Shown here: positions 7,365 through 16,424 of the stretch, piece after piece
Layout: each line of letters starts with the position of its first letter
Numbering within the stretch: the first letter of the stretch is position 1
From: CAYVAP01 sp964343195
Lineage (GTDB): Bacteria; Bacteroidota; Bacteroidia; J057
DNA: 64,000 bases
Direction of reading: 5' to 3'
Assembly (NCBI GenBank): GCA_964343195.1
Contig: CAYFIR010000006.1
Location: 78,796-142,795 of the forward strand
The notes under the pieces: generated by a model
The model's input: the letters and a program-made list of their open reading frames with translations, nothing else
Told to the model about the DNA's origin: nothing
Database searches by the model: none
Translations under genes and position numbers: made by a program

Positions 7365-10300
7365 ATGAGACGCTTTCTACTTTTGCTGGTGGCCATTGGG
7401 CTATCAGCTAGCGCACTTATGGCCCAAACCACCATTTCCGGTACCGTTACTAACGCGGAGTCTGGTGAGCCAATCGAAGGTGTTGCGGTTCTCGTCAAGG
7501 GAACCACAGTCGGAATGTTTACGGATTCTGAAGGCGTTTACCGCCTGGAAGTTCCTAGTGGAAACTCTACCATCATCTTCACCTACGTAAACCGAAAAAC
7601 GGTTGAGGAAGTGATTGGTGGTCGCAGCGTGATTAACGTGGCCATGGTAGAGGAAGTCAAAGAGATTGGTGAGGTAGTCGTAACTGGTTACCGCTCATTC
7701 TCTCAGGAAAAGTCCAGTGTGTCTTCATCATCCATTTCTGCTGAGAACATCACCAACCGGCCTAACCCCAGTGTGGTTCAAACACTATCTGGTCAGATCC
7801 CTGGTCTGAGCATTAGTACAGGCAGTGGTCAGCCTGGTGCCAACTCCGTGGTAAACATTCGTGGACGCTCATCTATCAATGGTGACACTGAGCCACTGTT
7901 TATCATCGATGGCGCCCCAGTAGATCAGGACAACTTCCGTTCTCTGAACCCCAACGAGATCGAGTCTGTAACCGTGCTGAAAGATGCCGCTGCTACCGCT
8001 ATCTATGGTAACCGTGGTGCAAACGGTGTAATTGTAATTGAGACTAAAGGTGGTGGCTACAACTCTCCACTGGAAGTTACCTACACCTACTCACACATCC
8101 GGAGCACGCTTCAGGATAATGACTATGATCTGATGGATTCTCGTCAGCAGTTGACGCTAGAGCGTGATTACAGCGACATCATCGGTGCCAACCGTGGACT
8201 CGGTGGAGGGCGTACAGACGCCCAGATCGACTCCATTGCAGCCATCAAGGATACCGACTGGCCCAGCTATTTCTTCCGTACCGCTGTAGGTAACAACCAC
8301 AACGTTCAGATTCGTCGCGGTACTTCAAACACCTCTACCTATCTGTCTGTAGGGTACCTGGATCAGGAAGGTATCCTCCTGAACTCAAGCCTTCAGCGTG
8401 CCAACCTGCGTGGTAACATCACTGGCCGCAGTGATGACAACAAGTTCAACTACACCGCTAACCTGTCATTGAACTTCTCCACCACCAATGAGGATAACTC
8501 TATTGGTACCAGTGGTATCAACCGTAACCCAGTACTGGCTGCCTATCAGTCTGTACCCTGGGTAACACCTGATGACTATGTAGATGGAGCTACTCTGCTC
8601 TCACCTCTGTCCTTTGCGAACACTCCGCTGTTCATCATGGACCGCCTGAATACCTATACTTACAAGGAGGATGAACTGCGTCTGATCTCAACTCTGAGCG
8701 CCAGCTATGAGATCGTTGATGGTCTGACCATCGGTACACGTGCCAGCGGTGACTTCCTGAATGAGTACAGAACTCAGGCTGAGGCATCTGAGTCTTTCAA
8801 CGCATTGCTGTTTGGTGGTCGCCGTCCAGACGCTGGTTTCCAGACCATGCGTAACCGCCGTGACTTCCTGTTCAACCAGGTTACCAACCTGAGCTATGAC
8901 AACACCTTTGGCAAGCACTCTATCGCTGGTGGTCTCTTCACCGAGTACTTCCGTGCCTTCCAGGATATCTTTGGTGTAGTAGCTGAAGGTCTTGATCCCA
9001 AGACATTTGCCCCTGGTGATGCATCAGGTTACGTAGGAGACAATCCTGAGAATGACTTCTATGTGGATGATGCCTTTGGTAACATCGCCCGTGCAGGTCT
9101 GTTCTCTTACTTTGCCCAGGCTGACTACGACTATGATACCCGTTATGGTATTTCTGGTACCATCCGTCGTGATGCCTCTTCCCGCTTTGCAGAGACCAAT
9201 CGCTGGGGTACTTTCTTTGCCGTAGCTGGTCGCTGGAACATCCACAACGAGCCTTTTGCTGCCGGTCTTCCATTTGACCTGTTGAAACTGCGTGCCTCTT
9301 ACGGTACCAATGGTAACCAGGACCTTTCTGGTGGAGGATACTTTGCTGACCTGACCCTGACCCGCTCGCTCTATGCAACTGGTGGTGGTTATGGAGGAGG
9401 CAATGCACTGCTGTTGGCACAGATTGGTAACAGCGACCTGCGTTGGGAGCAAATCGCCCAAACAAACGTTGGTATTGACTTTGAGACCCTGCGTGGTCGC
9501 CTGCGTGGTAGTGTTGATGCCTATATCAAAACTACAACCGACCTCTTCATTGACCTGCCCATCTCTGCTGTCAATGCACAGACTGCGATTCGGACCAACA
9601 TCGGTTCTCTACAAAACCGTGGACTTGAATTCCAGCTTAGCTATGACATCACCAATGGTGTTGACCTGGGAGGACTGTTGATCAATGTGTATGCCATCGG
9701 AGCTTACAACAAACAGGAAATCCTGGACCTGGGTCTTGGACGTGAGGAAATCATCAGTGATGGTTCTACCAGCCTGCGAGTTGGAGGAAAGCTAAGTGAA
9801 TATTACATCTATCGCTATGCTGGGGTGAACCCAGAGAATGGTAACGCATTGTACCTCGATGTTGATGGAAACGAAACTGAAACACCAAACGTGGATACCG
9901 ACCGCGTATGGATGGACCAGAACATCTTCCCTGACTGGCAGGGTAGCTTTGGTCTGAATATCGAGATCAAAGGATTCTACATCAATTCTCAGTTCAACTA
10001 CGTAACCGGAGTTGATCGTTTTGACTTTGACCTTTCAGGATTCCAAAACCCTGGCAACATTGGTCAGTTCCGTCATTCCACCGATGTCCTGGATTCCTGG
10101 TCAGAGGACAATACCGATGGTACCCTGCCTGCTTTGACAGCAGCCAACAATACCTACAACCTCTCTGGCACCAGCTCTCGCTTCCTGACAAATGCAGACT
10201 TCCTGCGTCTACGTTTCATCAACGTTGGATATTCTTTGCCAGAGACCGTACTGAACAGCCTCAAAATGCGTGAGCTGTCTGTATTCTTCTCTGCTGAGAA

Positions 10301-10412
10301 CCTGGTTACTTTCTCTGAGTGGAGAGGTTTTGACCCTGAAGCACTGGATAATACCAGCCGTATCTATCCTACTCCTCGCACTGTAACCGTCGGTGTACAG
10401 ATAGGACTGTAA
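7365..10412 (+). CDS. SusC/RagA-family TonB-linked outer membrane importer
   Basis: The 1015-residue protein has a signal peptide ending ALMAQ (about residue 20), a CarboxypepD_reg-like domain at ~22-100 (ISGTVTNAESGEPIEGVAVL), and the SusC-type plug at ~115-230 with VVNIRGRSSINGDTEPLFII, DGAPV and LKDAAATAIYGNRGANGVI, then a long barrel ending VTVGVQIGL. SusC proteins pair with a SusD lid to import glycans or peptides using TonB energy. The SusD gene follows after 46 bp. Codon choice is strongly biased (Arg mostly CGT/CGC, many CTG, GGT and AAC), stronger than in neighbouring genes, which suggests high expression. No glycosidase, sulfatase or peptidase gene sits in the operon, so the substrate is unknown. 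Confidence 0.95.
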   Translation: MRRFLLLLVAIGLSASALMAQTTISGTVTNAESGEPIEGVAVLVKGTTVGMFTDSEGVYRLEVPSGNSTIIFTYVNRKTVEEVIGGRSVINVAMVEEVKEIGEVVVTGYRSFSQEKSSVSSSSISAENITNRPNPSVVQTLSGQIPGLSISTGSGQPGANSVVNIRGRSSINGDTEPLFIIDGAPVDQDNFRSLNPNEIESVTVLKDAAATAIYGNRGANGVIVIETKGGGYNSPLEVTYTYSHIRSTLQDNDYDLMDSRQQLTLERDYSDIIGANRGLGGGRTDAQIDSIAAIKDTDWPSYFFRTAVGNNHNVQIRRGTSNTSTYLSVGYLDQEGILLNSSLQRANLRGNITGRSDDNKFNYTANLSLNFSTTNEDNSIGTSGINRNPVLAAYQSVPWVTPDDYVDGATLLSPLSFANTPLFIMDRLNTYTYKEDELRLISTLSASYEIVDGLTIGTRASGDFLNEYRTQAEASESFNALLFGGRRPDAGFQTMRNRRDFLFNQVTNLSYDNTFGKHSIAGGLFTEYFRAFQDIFGVVAEGLDPKTFAPGDASGYVGDNPENDFYVDDAFGNIARAGLFSYFAQADYDYDTRYGISGTIRRDASSRFAETNRWGTFFAVAGRWNIHNEPFAAGLPFDLLKLRASYGTNGNQDLSGGGYFADLTLTRSLYATGGGYGGGNALLLAQIGNSDLRWEQIAQTNVGIDFETLRGRLRGSVDAYIKTTTDLFIDLPISAVNAQTAIRTNIGSLQNRGLEFQLSYDITNGVDLGGLLINVYAIGAYNKQEILDLGLGREEIISDGSTSLRVGGKLSEYYIYRYAGVNPENGNALYLDVDGNETETPNVDTDRVWMDQNIFPDWQGSFGLNIEIKGFYINSQFNYVTGVDRFDFDLSGFQNPGNIGQFRHSTDVLDSWSEDNTDGTLPALTAANNTYNLSGTSSRFLTNADFLRLRFINVGYSLPETVLNSLKMRELSVFFSAENLVTFSEWRGFDPEALDNTSRIYPTPRTVTVGVQIGL

Positions 10413-10458
10413 TTTCTCCATACCCAGATTATCCTTTAGTTATTGACACATTGGATTT

Positions 10459-11895
10459 ATGAAAAAGTATATAATTGGTTTAACCTTCATCGCCACTATC
10501 CTGGCTGGTTGCCAGAATGCGATTGATATCGTCCAGCCAGGTATCCTGGATGCTGGAGCTGCGTTTGAATCCGTAGCTGATCTGGAGCAGGGACTGCTTG
10601 GTGTATATGCAGAATTTGACAATACTCAGGCCATTCAGTTTAACGCTGCCTTCACTGATGAAATCACACCTGGTTTCGACAACGGTGGACAGCAAAACCT
10701 GTTCATCCTGAACCCTCAGAGCGCGTTTCCCCAGGCTATCTGGGTGAACTATTACGATGCTCTGAACCTGTCCACCCGACTGATCGAAGCCGCTCAGCTG
10801 GTTGAAGTTGGAGAAGGCGAACAAGCCGACTACGACAACATCCTGGGACAGGCCTATGCTCTGCGCGCCTGGGCACACTTTGAACTGCTGACCTATTTCA
10901 GCCCGGATCTGACAAGTGATGCTGCTCCTGGTGTGATCATCCTGACAACTGTACCAGGTATCTCTGATCAGTTGCCTCGTAACACTACCGGAGAGGTATT
11001 TGACATCATCAACTCTGACCTGACTCAGGCTGAGGGACTGCTCCAGATTGAAGCTGATCCTACCTTTGTAAGCCAGGACTTTGTTAAAGCCCTGCGTGCC
11101 CGTATTGCCGCTTACCGTGGCGACTACACCACTGCTGACGCACTTGCTGCTGAATTGCTTAACAACTACTCGCTGGCTACTCCAGATGAGTATGTGGGCA
11201 TCTGGCAAGACACCTCCAACGCGGAAGTTATCTTCAAGCTGGAGCGTGTAATCGGCGGTCCTTACGACGGTCAGGGAACCACTGGTAGCGGTTTTGCTGG
11301 CGGATGGGCTGGTGCCAACTTTGCGTTCGTAAACGCGACCAAGGATGGCTCTCCATACTTTGAGGCGACCATTGATTTCCTCGACATCATCCCAGAAGAA
11401 GATGTGCGTTTCGACGCTTTCTTTGACGAGTCTTCTAACGGTGATACTTTGGTGATTGCCAAGTATCCTGGTTCTGGTGGGCAGCCACTGCTGAACGACC
11501 TGAAGATCTTCCGTGCTTCTGAAATGGTCATGCTGCGTGCTGAAGCTGCTGCTGCATCCGGCGACTTTGCCGCTGCTGCGGGCTTTGTAGATCAAATCCG
11601 TGACGCTCGTTATGGTTCTGATCAGCCAGCACCTGAGTACACATCTGAAGAAGAAGCGTTCATGGGCATCCTGGAAGAGCGTCGTATCGAGTTCGCTTTC
11701 GAAGGATTCCGCTGGGTTGACCTCAAGCGTCTTGGTAGCCGCGCTGGTATGACTGTACTGGAGCGAAACTCCACTGAGTGCCAGGTTAACGGAGCATGTA
11801 GCATCGAGCTGAGCCGTATCGAAATGCAGGCAGTGCCCATTCCGATCATCGAGCTCAATGCAAACGAGAACATCGAGCAAACTCCTGGATACTAA
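10459..11895 (+). CDS. SusD/RagB-family nutrient-binding lipoprotein
   Basis: The 478-residue protein begins MKKYIIGLTFIATILAGCQN, a lipoprotein signal with Cys18 as the lipidated residue. TPR-like helices follow, with the N-terminal GLLGVYAEF and the LRAWAHFELLTYFSP segment typical of SusD_3/SusD-like proteins, and the C-terminal EERRIEFAFEGFRWVDLKRLG signature near residues 398-420. It acts as the surface lid of the SusC barrel encoded just upstream and confers ligand capture. It shares the SusC gene's strong codon bias. The operon ends at a good terminator at 11928-11966. Confidence 0.94.
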   Translation: MKKYIIGLTFIATILAGCQNAIDIVQPGILDAGAAFESVADLEQGLLGVYAEFDNTQAIQFNAAFTDEITPGFDNGGQQNLFILNPQSAFPQAIWVNYYDALNLSTRLIEAAQLVEVGEGEQADYDNILGQAYALRAWAHFELLTYFSPDLTSDAAPGVIILTTVPGISDQLPRNTTGEVFDIINSDLTQAEGLLQIEADPTFVSQDFVKALRARIAAYRGDYTTADALAAELLNNYSLATPDEYVGIWQDTSNAEVIFKLERVIGGPYDGQGTTGSGFAGGWAGANFAFVNATKDGSPYFEATIDFLDIIPEEDVRFDAFFDESSNGDTLVIAKYPGSGGQPLLNDLKIFRASEMVMLRAEAAAASGDFAAAAGFVDQIRDARYGSDQPAPEYTSEEEAFMGILEERRIEFAFEGFRWVDLKRLGSRAGMTVLERNSTECQVNGACSIELSRIEMQAVPIPIIELNANENIEQTPGY

Positions 11896-11927
11896 TCCGC
11901 CAGGGATTGTGATTAAATAAGTGATTG

Positions 11928-11966
11928 GCCCTGCTCCTCATTTGAGGGGTAGGGCTTTTGGTTTTT
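11928..11966 (+). terminator. Rho-independent terminator of the SusC/D operon
   Basis: GCCCTGCTCCTC (11928-11939) pairs with GAGGGGTAGGGC (11944-11955) over an ATTT loop, followed by TTTTGGTTTTT, 33 bp after the SusD stop. Confidence 0.8.
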
Positions 11967-12026
11967 CGGAGGGTAGAGAGAAAGGGCTCTTTTGGATAAG
12001 GCCAATAAGGGATAAAGGGGAAATAA

Positions 12027-12192
12027 GGTGTATATGGGGAATATTGGCAGCCTTCGCGAGATGGAATCTCGCAGTTAGAGGGTTCGATGATCGGAGTCAT
12101 CGAACAGCCAGTAGGCTTTTATTCCATGTTTTTAAAATATACAATATGTAGATTAATCGCATTGCCTATACACCCTATACACCCTATACCCC
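12027..12192. repeat. Composite intergenic element: two hairpins between complementary tandem-repeat arms
   Basis: The left arm GGTGTATATGGGG (12027-12039) is roughly complementary to the right arm, three 9-bp units CTATACACC, CTATACACC, CTATACCCC (12166-12192). Between them are two perfect hairpins: GCGAGAT-GGA-ATCTCGC (12056-12072) and GTTCGATGA-TCGGAG-TCATCGAAC (12082-12105). The whole has no coding potential and looks like a miniature, non-autonomous repeat of unknown family. Confidence 0.55.
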
Positions 12193-12196
12193 AGTT

Positions 12197-12907
12197 CTAC
12201 CCTGCACCCAGCCGCTGAGCGGGATAGACCTCCACTGCTGAGCCTTCTGCTACCAGCGCCGCCACCGGGGTGGTATCTGCCAGGAATGCCCATTGAGAAC
12301 CATAAAGCGCCGCGTAGTCCAGGTTCAATTCATAGCTTTTGAGGCGGTAAATGGCCCAGCGGGGGTGAAGCACATCATAAGAGAGGGTTTTCCCAAAGTG
12401 ATTGACCCCAAACCCAATATCGTGCTCTTTAAAGTAATGCTCGATGCTATCCTCTGCCGGGACTCGGGTTTCCATCCCAAACCTGGCCGTGATCTGATGC
12501 TGCTTGCCGCCATAGCGAAAGTCATGGGTCAGCACCTTATCCGCCTGCTGATCCTCCAACTTGACCTTCATCCGCGCCGGGGCGTATGGTTCGTTGTAGA
12601 GGCCATTGGCGACCCAGGCGATGGCAGGCTTGGGGACAAGTTCCCGCCAGAAAACCACGCCACGGCGTCCGTTGTACTTGACATAATAGCGCAGGTTGAT
12701 TTCAGGGAAGTTGACGTGAAAGGGGATTTTAAGACCCTTTACACGGGTATCCAGAAAGTGAAAGGCCACCACGCTGGCAAAGGCATGGCCATCCTGGACA
12801 TCCAGTTCCACACCGGGGGGGACATGATCTGCAAGAATTTTCGGTGGAACCGGAAAAGTAACATTGAGCAGGTAGTTCCAGTTGGCAGTCAGAAATGGCT
12901 TGGACAT
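12197..12907 (-). CDS. DUF2071 (YqjF-like) protein
   Basis: The 236-residue protein has the DUF2071 pattern: an N-terminal NWNYLLNVTFPVPP, VPPGVELD, GHAFASVVAFHF, then VNFPEINLRYYVKYNGRRGV around residues 65-85, and a C-terminal half rich in YxLKSYELNLDYAALYG. The family adopts an acetoacetate-decarboxylase-like fold; E. coli/Bacillus homologues (YqjF) are uncharacterised. No signal peptide is present, so it is probably cytoplasmic. It is convergent with the SusC/D operon and divergent from the ABA4-like gene. Confidence 0.78.
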   Translation of the reverse strand: MSKPFLTANWNYLLNVTFPVPPKILADHVPPGVELDVQDGHAFASVVAFHFLDTRVKGLKIPFHVNFPEINLRYYVKYNGRRGVVFWRELVPKPAIAWVANGLYNEPYAPARMKVKLEDQQADKVLTHDFRYGGKQHQITARFGMETRVPAEDSIEHYFKEHDIGFGVNHFGKTLSYDVLHPRWAIYRLKSYELNLDYAALYGSQWAFLADTTPVAALVAEGSAVEVYPAQRLGAG

Positions 12908-13123
12908 TGGAATTTAGTTGAACTGAATATGTGGGAACAAAAGTTACCGATTTTGACCCATAAAGTTTTGCCATTGGCTCCCAAACCCTAATTCCCTCCA
13001 TACCTATTCTCCCAACTCATCTCCCTATCTTCCCATTCATCGGTACTTATTCTCGCTGGTCCGAAGTCAATGTGCTTTAACCCGGGGAATGCGAACCTTT
13101 ACTTAACAACATCACCGTAACCC

Positions 13124-13567
13124 ATGTTTGGACAAATCTTTTCCATCGCAAATTCTCTGGCCATGCTCGGCTGGCTGGCCCTGATCATTTTTCCCCATAA
13201 AAAGCTCACCCGGATTATGCTGCATCGGGGAATCTTTATGGCTTTACTCGGGGTAGCCTACGTGGTTTTTATCGTGCAGGGATTTGGAAATGGGGGAGGC
13301 TTCGGCTCTATCGAAGAAGTACGAAAACTCTTCAGTTCAGACGCGGCTCTGCTGGCTGGCTGGTTGCATTATCTGGCTTTTGATCTGTTCGTAGGAGCCT
13401 GGATCACCCGTGACGCGCGACGGGTAGGCATTCCTCACTGGGCCATCATCCTGCCACTCCTACTGACCTTCATGCTGGGTCCCGCCGGGTTTCTGGTGTA
13501 TTTCCTGATGAGACTGGTTAAACTTAAATCCTTCACCGATGAAATCCCTCACGAATCTCTCGATTGA
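13124..13567 (+). CDS. ABA4-like (DUF4281) membrane protein
   Basis: The 147-residue protein has four hydrophobic helices and the family signature GWLHYLAFDLFVGAWITRD around residues 82-100, followed by a second conserved GPAGFLVYFLMR near 125-136. ABA4 is a plant carotenoid-pathway (neoxanthin) protein; bacterial homologues have no assigned reaction. It is first in a run of four same-strand genes and overlaps the next by 29 nt, which argues for translational coupling with that membrane protein. Confidence 0.8.
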   Translation: MFGQIFSIANSLAMLGWLALIIFPHKKLTRIMLHRGIFMALLGVAYVVFIVQGFGNGGGFGSIEEVRKLFSSDAALLAGWLHYLAFDLFVGAWITRDARRVGIPHWAIILPLLLTFMLGPAGFLVYFLMRLVKLKSFTDEIPHESLD

Positions 13568-14369
13568 GACCGTTTCCTTCCATTCTCCCGAAAAAGGCTG
13601 GCTCAAAAACCTGGCCGACCGCTTTCCTCTCCTGACCTACAGCGGCATTACCATGCTGGTGGGGTTTGTGCTCGCACTGATCTTCATGCAGGTAGATACC
13701 CGTACCGTGCTGGGCATCAACGTCTGGATCAAGCCTGCCAAATTCCTCCTCTCCGGCGGCATTTATCTCATCACCATGTCCTGGCTGTTTGCTCAGTTGG
13801 AACACTGGAACGCGGTGCGGATGCAGCGCCTGAGCAGGTGGATGGCCTGGCTGCTTAATATAGAAATCGTCCTGATCGTCATGCAGGCAGTCCGTGGGGT
13901 TCAATCCCACTTTAATGTCGCTACCCCCTTAGATGGGATGATATTTGGGCTAATGGGGGTACTGATAGCCTCGGCGACTGTGATCATGGGCTACCTTGCG
14001 TGGGTATTCTGGACCCAGCCGCTTCAGATTCGAAAGCCGATGTTATGGGCGATTCGTCTTGGTATGTTGCTGTTTCTGATGGCGAGTATCGAAGGCGGCT
14101 ACGTATCTCAACATCTGTCGCATGCGGTGGGGGTCGCCGACGGGGGAGCAGGTGTCCCGTTTTTGAACTGGAGCACCGAAGGCGGGGACCTGCGAATCGC
14201 CCATTTTCTGGGGCTCCACGGCTTGCAGTTATTTCCTTTGCTGGCCTTTTCTCTCAGAAAGGTTAAATTCAACGCCACTACCCTGGTCGGGATCGTGGCG
14301 ATCCTATACAGCATCCTGACGCTGGGAACCTTTGTCTGGGCCATGATGGGCCGCCCCATGTTTTATTGA
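13539..14369 (+). CDS. Seven-helix membrane protein of unknown function, coupled to ABA4-like protein
   Basis: The 276-residue protein has about seven hydrophobic helices (near residues 35-52, 68-86, 103-121, 130-157, 167-188, 223-240 and 246-272). Polar motifs between helices include NVWIKPAKFLLSGG after helix 1, RGVQSHFNVATPLDG near 122-136 and AHFLGLHGLQLFPL near 220-235. The buried His, Asn and Asp residues could hold a cofactor or ion, but this is speculation. I do not recognise a named family. The start lies inside the ABA4-like gene; no later start preserves helix 1. The kinase gene follows after 49 bp. Confidence 0.7.
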   Translation: MKSLTNLSIETVSFHSPEKGWLKNLADRFPLLTYSGITMLVGFVLALIFMQVDTRTVLGINVWIKPAKFLLSGGIYLITMSWLFAQLEHWNAVRMQRLSRWMAWLLNIEIVLIVMQAVRGVQSHFNVATPLDGMIFGLMGVLIASATVIMGYLAWVFWTQPLQIRKPMLWAIRLGMLLFLMASIEGGYVSQHLSHAVGVADGGAGVPFLNWSTEGGDLRIAHFLGLHGLQLFPLLAFSLRKVKFNATTLVGIVAILYSILTLGTFVWAMMGRPMFY

Positions 14370-14418
14370 TCAGTAATCGGGATGATCAGGTTGATCACCT
14401 CAATCACAAATTCCCTCC

Positions 14419-15501
14419 ATGCCCCAATCTACTTCCATTTTTCCCACCCGAATGTATGTGTTGATCCTGGCAACGGCTGGTCTGCTGCCACCGATTTTCT
14501 TCACGCTCTTCGGGTGGGCCAATGGAATGTACGAACATGCCCATAGCAATGCATGGGTCGGAGGTGTAGCAGATACGGTCATCTCGATTTTTTATACCGT
14601 TTTGATTGGCCTGCCTGTTATCCGGTATATCGAATGGCTGAGGGTCAAAATGCCCTGGGAGAAAGGGGTTGCAAGAAGACTGCTAGTCGAAATAGGCGGG
14701 TCAAGTATCCTGGCGGGGACCATCATGTTGGTATTGGCCTGGCTGGTTCATCTACTGGTTTACCCCTACCTGAAGGGCTACTCTTCCCACGCCGAGTTGA
14801 TGTTTCCCTCTATTGTTAACGGGGTGCTGGTTGCCCTGATAATGAATGGGTTACTGGCAATGGCCTTCGAAGGGATGGTCTTCTTCAAGGACTTGCAGGA
14901 AGCAAAATTCAAGGCAGAAAGGCTGGAACGGGAGCGATTGCAATCCCAACTGGAAATCCTGAAAAACCAGTTGAAGCCCCACTTCCTGTTCAATAGCCTC
15001 AATGTACTATCGTCACTGATTCATCTGGACGTCGATAAGTCCGAGGAGTTTATCGCGCAGTTTTCACGGGTATACCGCTATGTCCTGGACACCTATCAGC
15101 AATCGCTGGTTGCGGTGGAGCGTGAGTTGGGATTTATTCGGTCCTACCTGTTCCTTCAGGAAATTCGCTTTGGAAAAGGGCTGGTCCTGACGATCAGTGA
15201 TGAGGAACTGCCGGCAGATGCCTTTCTCCCCCCCATGAGCCTACAGTTGGTCCTGGAAAATGCCTTCAAACACAATGAGCTTTCGGAGGAGGTGCCCCTG
15301 AACATTGAAGTGATCGTGAATGCCCATGAAGTCCTGATACGAAATGGGTTTCTACCCCGGAAAGTAGGCCAGGTCTCAACCGGGATCGGCCAGGAAAATT
15401 TGAGGCTCAGATATCGCCTGATGGAACATACCGAGCCGACTTTCAGACAGGTAGAAAACTGGTATGAAGCGCGGCTACCGCTAATATTTGATCCTACATG
15501 A
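14419..15501 (+). CDS. LytS/YehU-type membrane histidine kinase
   Basis: The 360-residue protein has four hydrophobic helices (about residues 15-33, 50-70, 98-115 and 130-152), a short coiled coil (FKAERLERERLQSQLEILKN), then the His_kinase (PF06580) domain with the LKPHFLFNSLN motif carrying phospho-acceptor His188. An HATPase region follows with PPMSLQLVLENAFKHN and GIGQENLRLRYRL. There is no periplasmic sensor domain, so signals are probably sensed in the membrane or through the partner membrane proteins. Its stop overlaps the response-regulator start by 4 nt (ATGA), which identifies the cognate pair. Confidence 0.93.
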   Translation: MPQSTSIFPTRMYVLILATAGLLPPIFFTLFGWANGMYEHAHSNAWVGGVADTVISIFYTVLIGLPVIRYIEWLRVKMPWEKGVARRLLVEIGGSSILAGTIMLVLAWLVHLLVYPYLKGYSSHAELMFPSIVNGVLVALIMNGLLAMAFEGMVFFKDLQEAKFKAERLERERLQSQLEILKNQLKPHFLFNSLNVLSSLIHLDVDKSEEFIAQFSRVYRYVLDTYQQSLVAVERELGFIRSYLFLQEIRFGKGLVLTISDEELPADAFLPPMSLQLVLENAFKHNELSEEVPLNIEVIVNAHEVLIRNGFLPRKVGQVSTGIGQENLRLRYRLMEHTEPTFRQVENWYEARLPLIFDPT

Positions 15502-16262
15502 CAATCAAGGCATTACTGGTTGAGGACGAGACCCTGGCTGCCGACAAGATCAAGCGGCAAATAGACGGAATCACCCCCAGGGTTGAAATCGTTGGCTGGA
15601 CAAAGTCTGTGCGGGAAACCGTGCAGTTCATGAATAGCCAGGAGGTTGACCTGATCCTGCTCGATATCCAGTTGGAAGATGGGTTGAGTTTTCAGCTTTT
15701 TGACCAAATGGACATCCATACGCCGATTATTTTCACGACGGCTTTTGACGAGTATGCCCTGAAAGCCTTTCGGGTGAACAGCGTTGACTACCTGTTGAAA
15801 CCTTTTACCCGATCGGAATTACAACAAGCAGTAGAAAAATATCAGCGGTACCAGAAAAGCAATGTACAACCCCCGGATTACCAGGCCCTGGCGAGCATGT
15901 TTCGGGAGCAGCTTCAGCCTGAGTGGCGAGATCGATTTCTGGTGACCGTTGGGGAACACATCCGGACTGTGGCAGTGGAGGAGATTGCCTATTTTTTTGC
16001 AGACCAAAAGTATGTTTTTCTCGTGCGCAAGGATGGCAGCCAACACATTGTGGATTTTACCCTGGATCAGTTGGAAGAAGAGTTGAACCCCAGAAGTTTT
16101 TTTCGAATAAACCGAAAGTACCTGATCAGTCTCGCTGCGATCAGGTCAATGTTCCAGTGGACCAAGGGCCGTATCAAAGTGGAGCTATCCCCTCCACCAT
16201 CTGAGGAGACCATCGTTTCCGTAGGGAGATCTCCGGATTTTCGAAACTGGCTGGGGAAATAA
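15498..16262 (+). CDS. LytTR-family response regulator
   Basis: The 254-residue protein has a receiver domain (residues 1-~120) with acidic pocket E9-D10, phospho-acceptor Asp56 in LILLDIQL, a Thr/Ala switch near 81 and Lys101 in YLLKPF. The C-terminal LytTR DNA-binding domain spans ~150-250 (FLVTVGEHIRTVAVEEIAYF, RSFFRINRKYLISLAAI, VSVGRSPDFRNWL). It is phosphorylated by the overlapping upstream kinase. LytTR regulators bind paired direct repeats; no obvious pair was seen before 13124. A good terminator follows at 16336. Confidence 0.94.
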   Translation: MTIKALLVEDETLAADKIKRQIDGITPRVEIVGWTKSVRETVQFMNSQEVDLILLDIQLEDGLSFQLFDQMDIHTPIIFTTAFDEYALKAFRVNSVDYLLKPFTRSELQQAVEKYQRYQKSNVQPPDYQALASMFREQLQPEWRDRFLVTVGEHIRTVAVEEIAYFFADQKYVFLVRKDGSQHIVDFTLDQLEEELNPRSFFRINRKYLISLAAIRSMFQWTKGRIKVELSPPPSEETIVSVGRSPDFRNWLGK

Positions 16263-16335
16263 ACTTTTTTCAAAGAGATTGAAACCTTAAGGGCTAACGG
16301 GCGTAAGCTATACCATACCCAAACAAACCCAGATT

Positions 16336-16371
16336 AAGGCCTCTTGTACCACAGGAGGCCTTTTCTTTTTT
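16336..16371 (+). terminator. Rho-independent terminator of the ABA4-like/LytS/LytTR operon
   Basis: AAGGCCTC (16336-16343) pairs with GAGGCCTT (16355-16362), followed by TTTTCTTTTTT, 73 bp after the response-regulator stop. Confidence 0.85.
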
Positions 16372-16424
16372 CATTCTGAATCCCATCTTGCTTCTCAGGA
16401 TTTGCTCAACAGAAACCAACGCCG

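Larger units (their letters stand above)
11896..12196. other. Intergenic stretch with terminator and composite repeat
   Basis: No gene is supported between the SusD stop and the convergent DUF2071 gene. The first part holds the SusD terminator; the rest is filled by the structured repeat described at 12027-12192. Confidence 0.6.

Noticed and set aside
10480..11880. 466-codon open frame antisense to the SusD gene
   Set aside because: It is the mirror of a strongly codon-biased gene; biased codons remove stops from the opposite strand. The translation has no recognisable domain and no start or promoter of its own.
12166..12192. Short repeats considered as a CRISPR array, also at 62235 and 63361
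   Set aside because: The units are 8-9 bp, contiguous, without spacers of constant length, so they are tandem repeats and not CRISPR.
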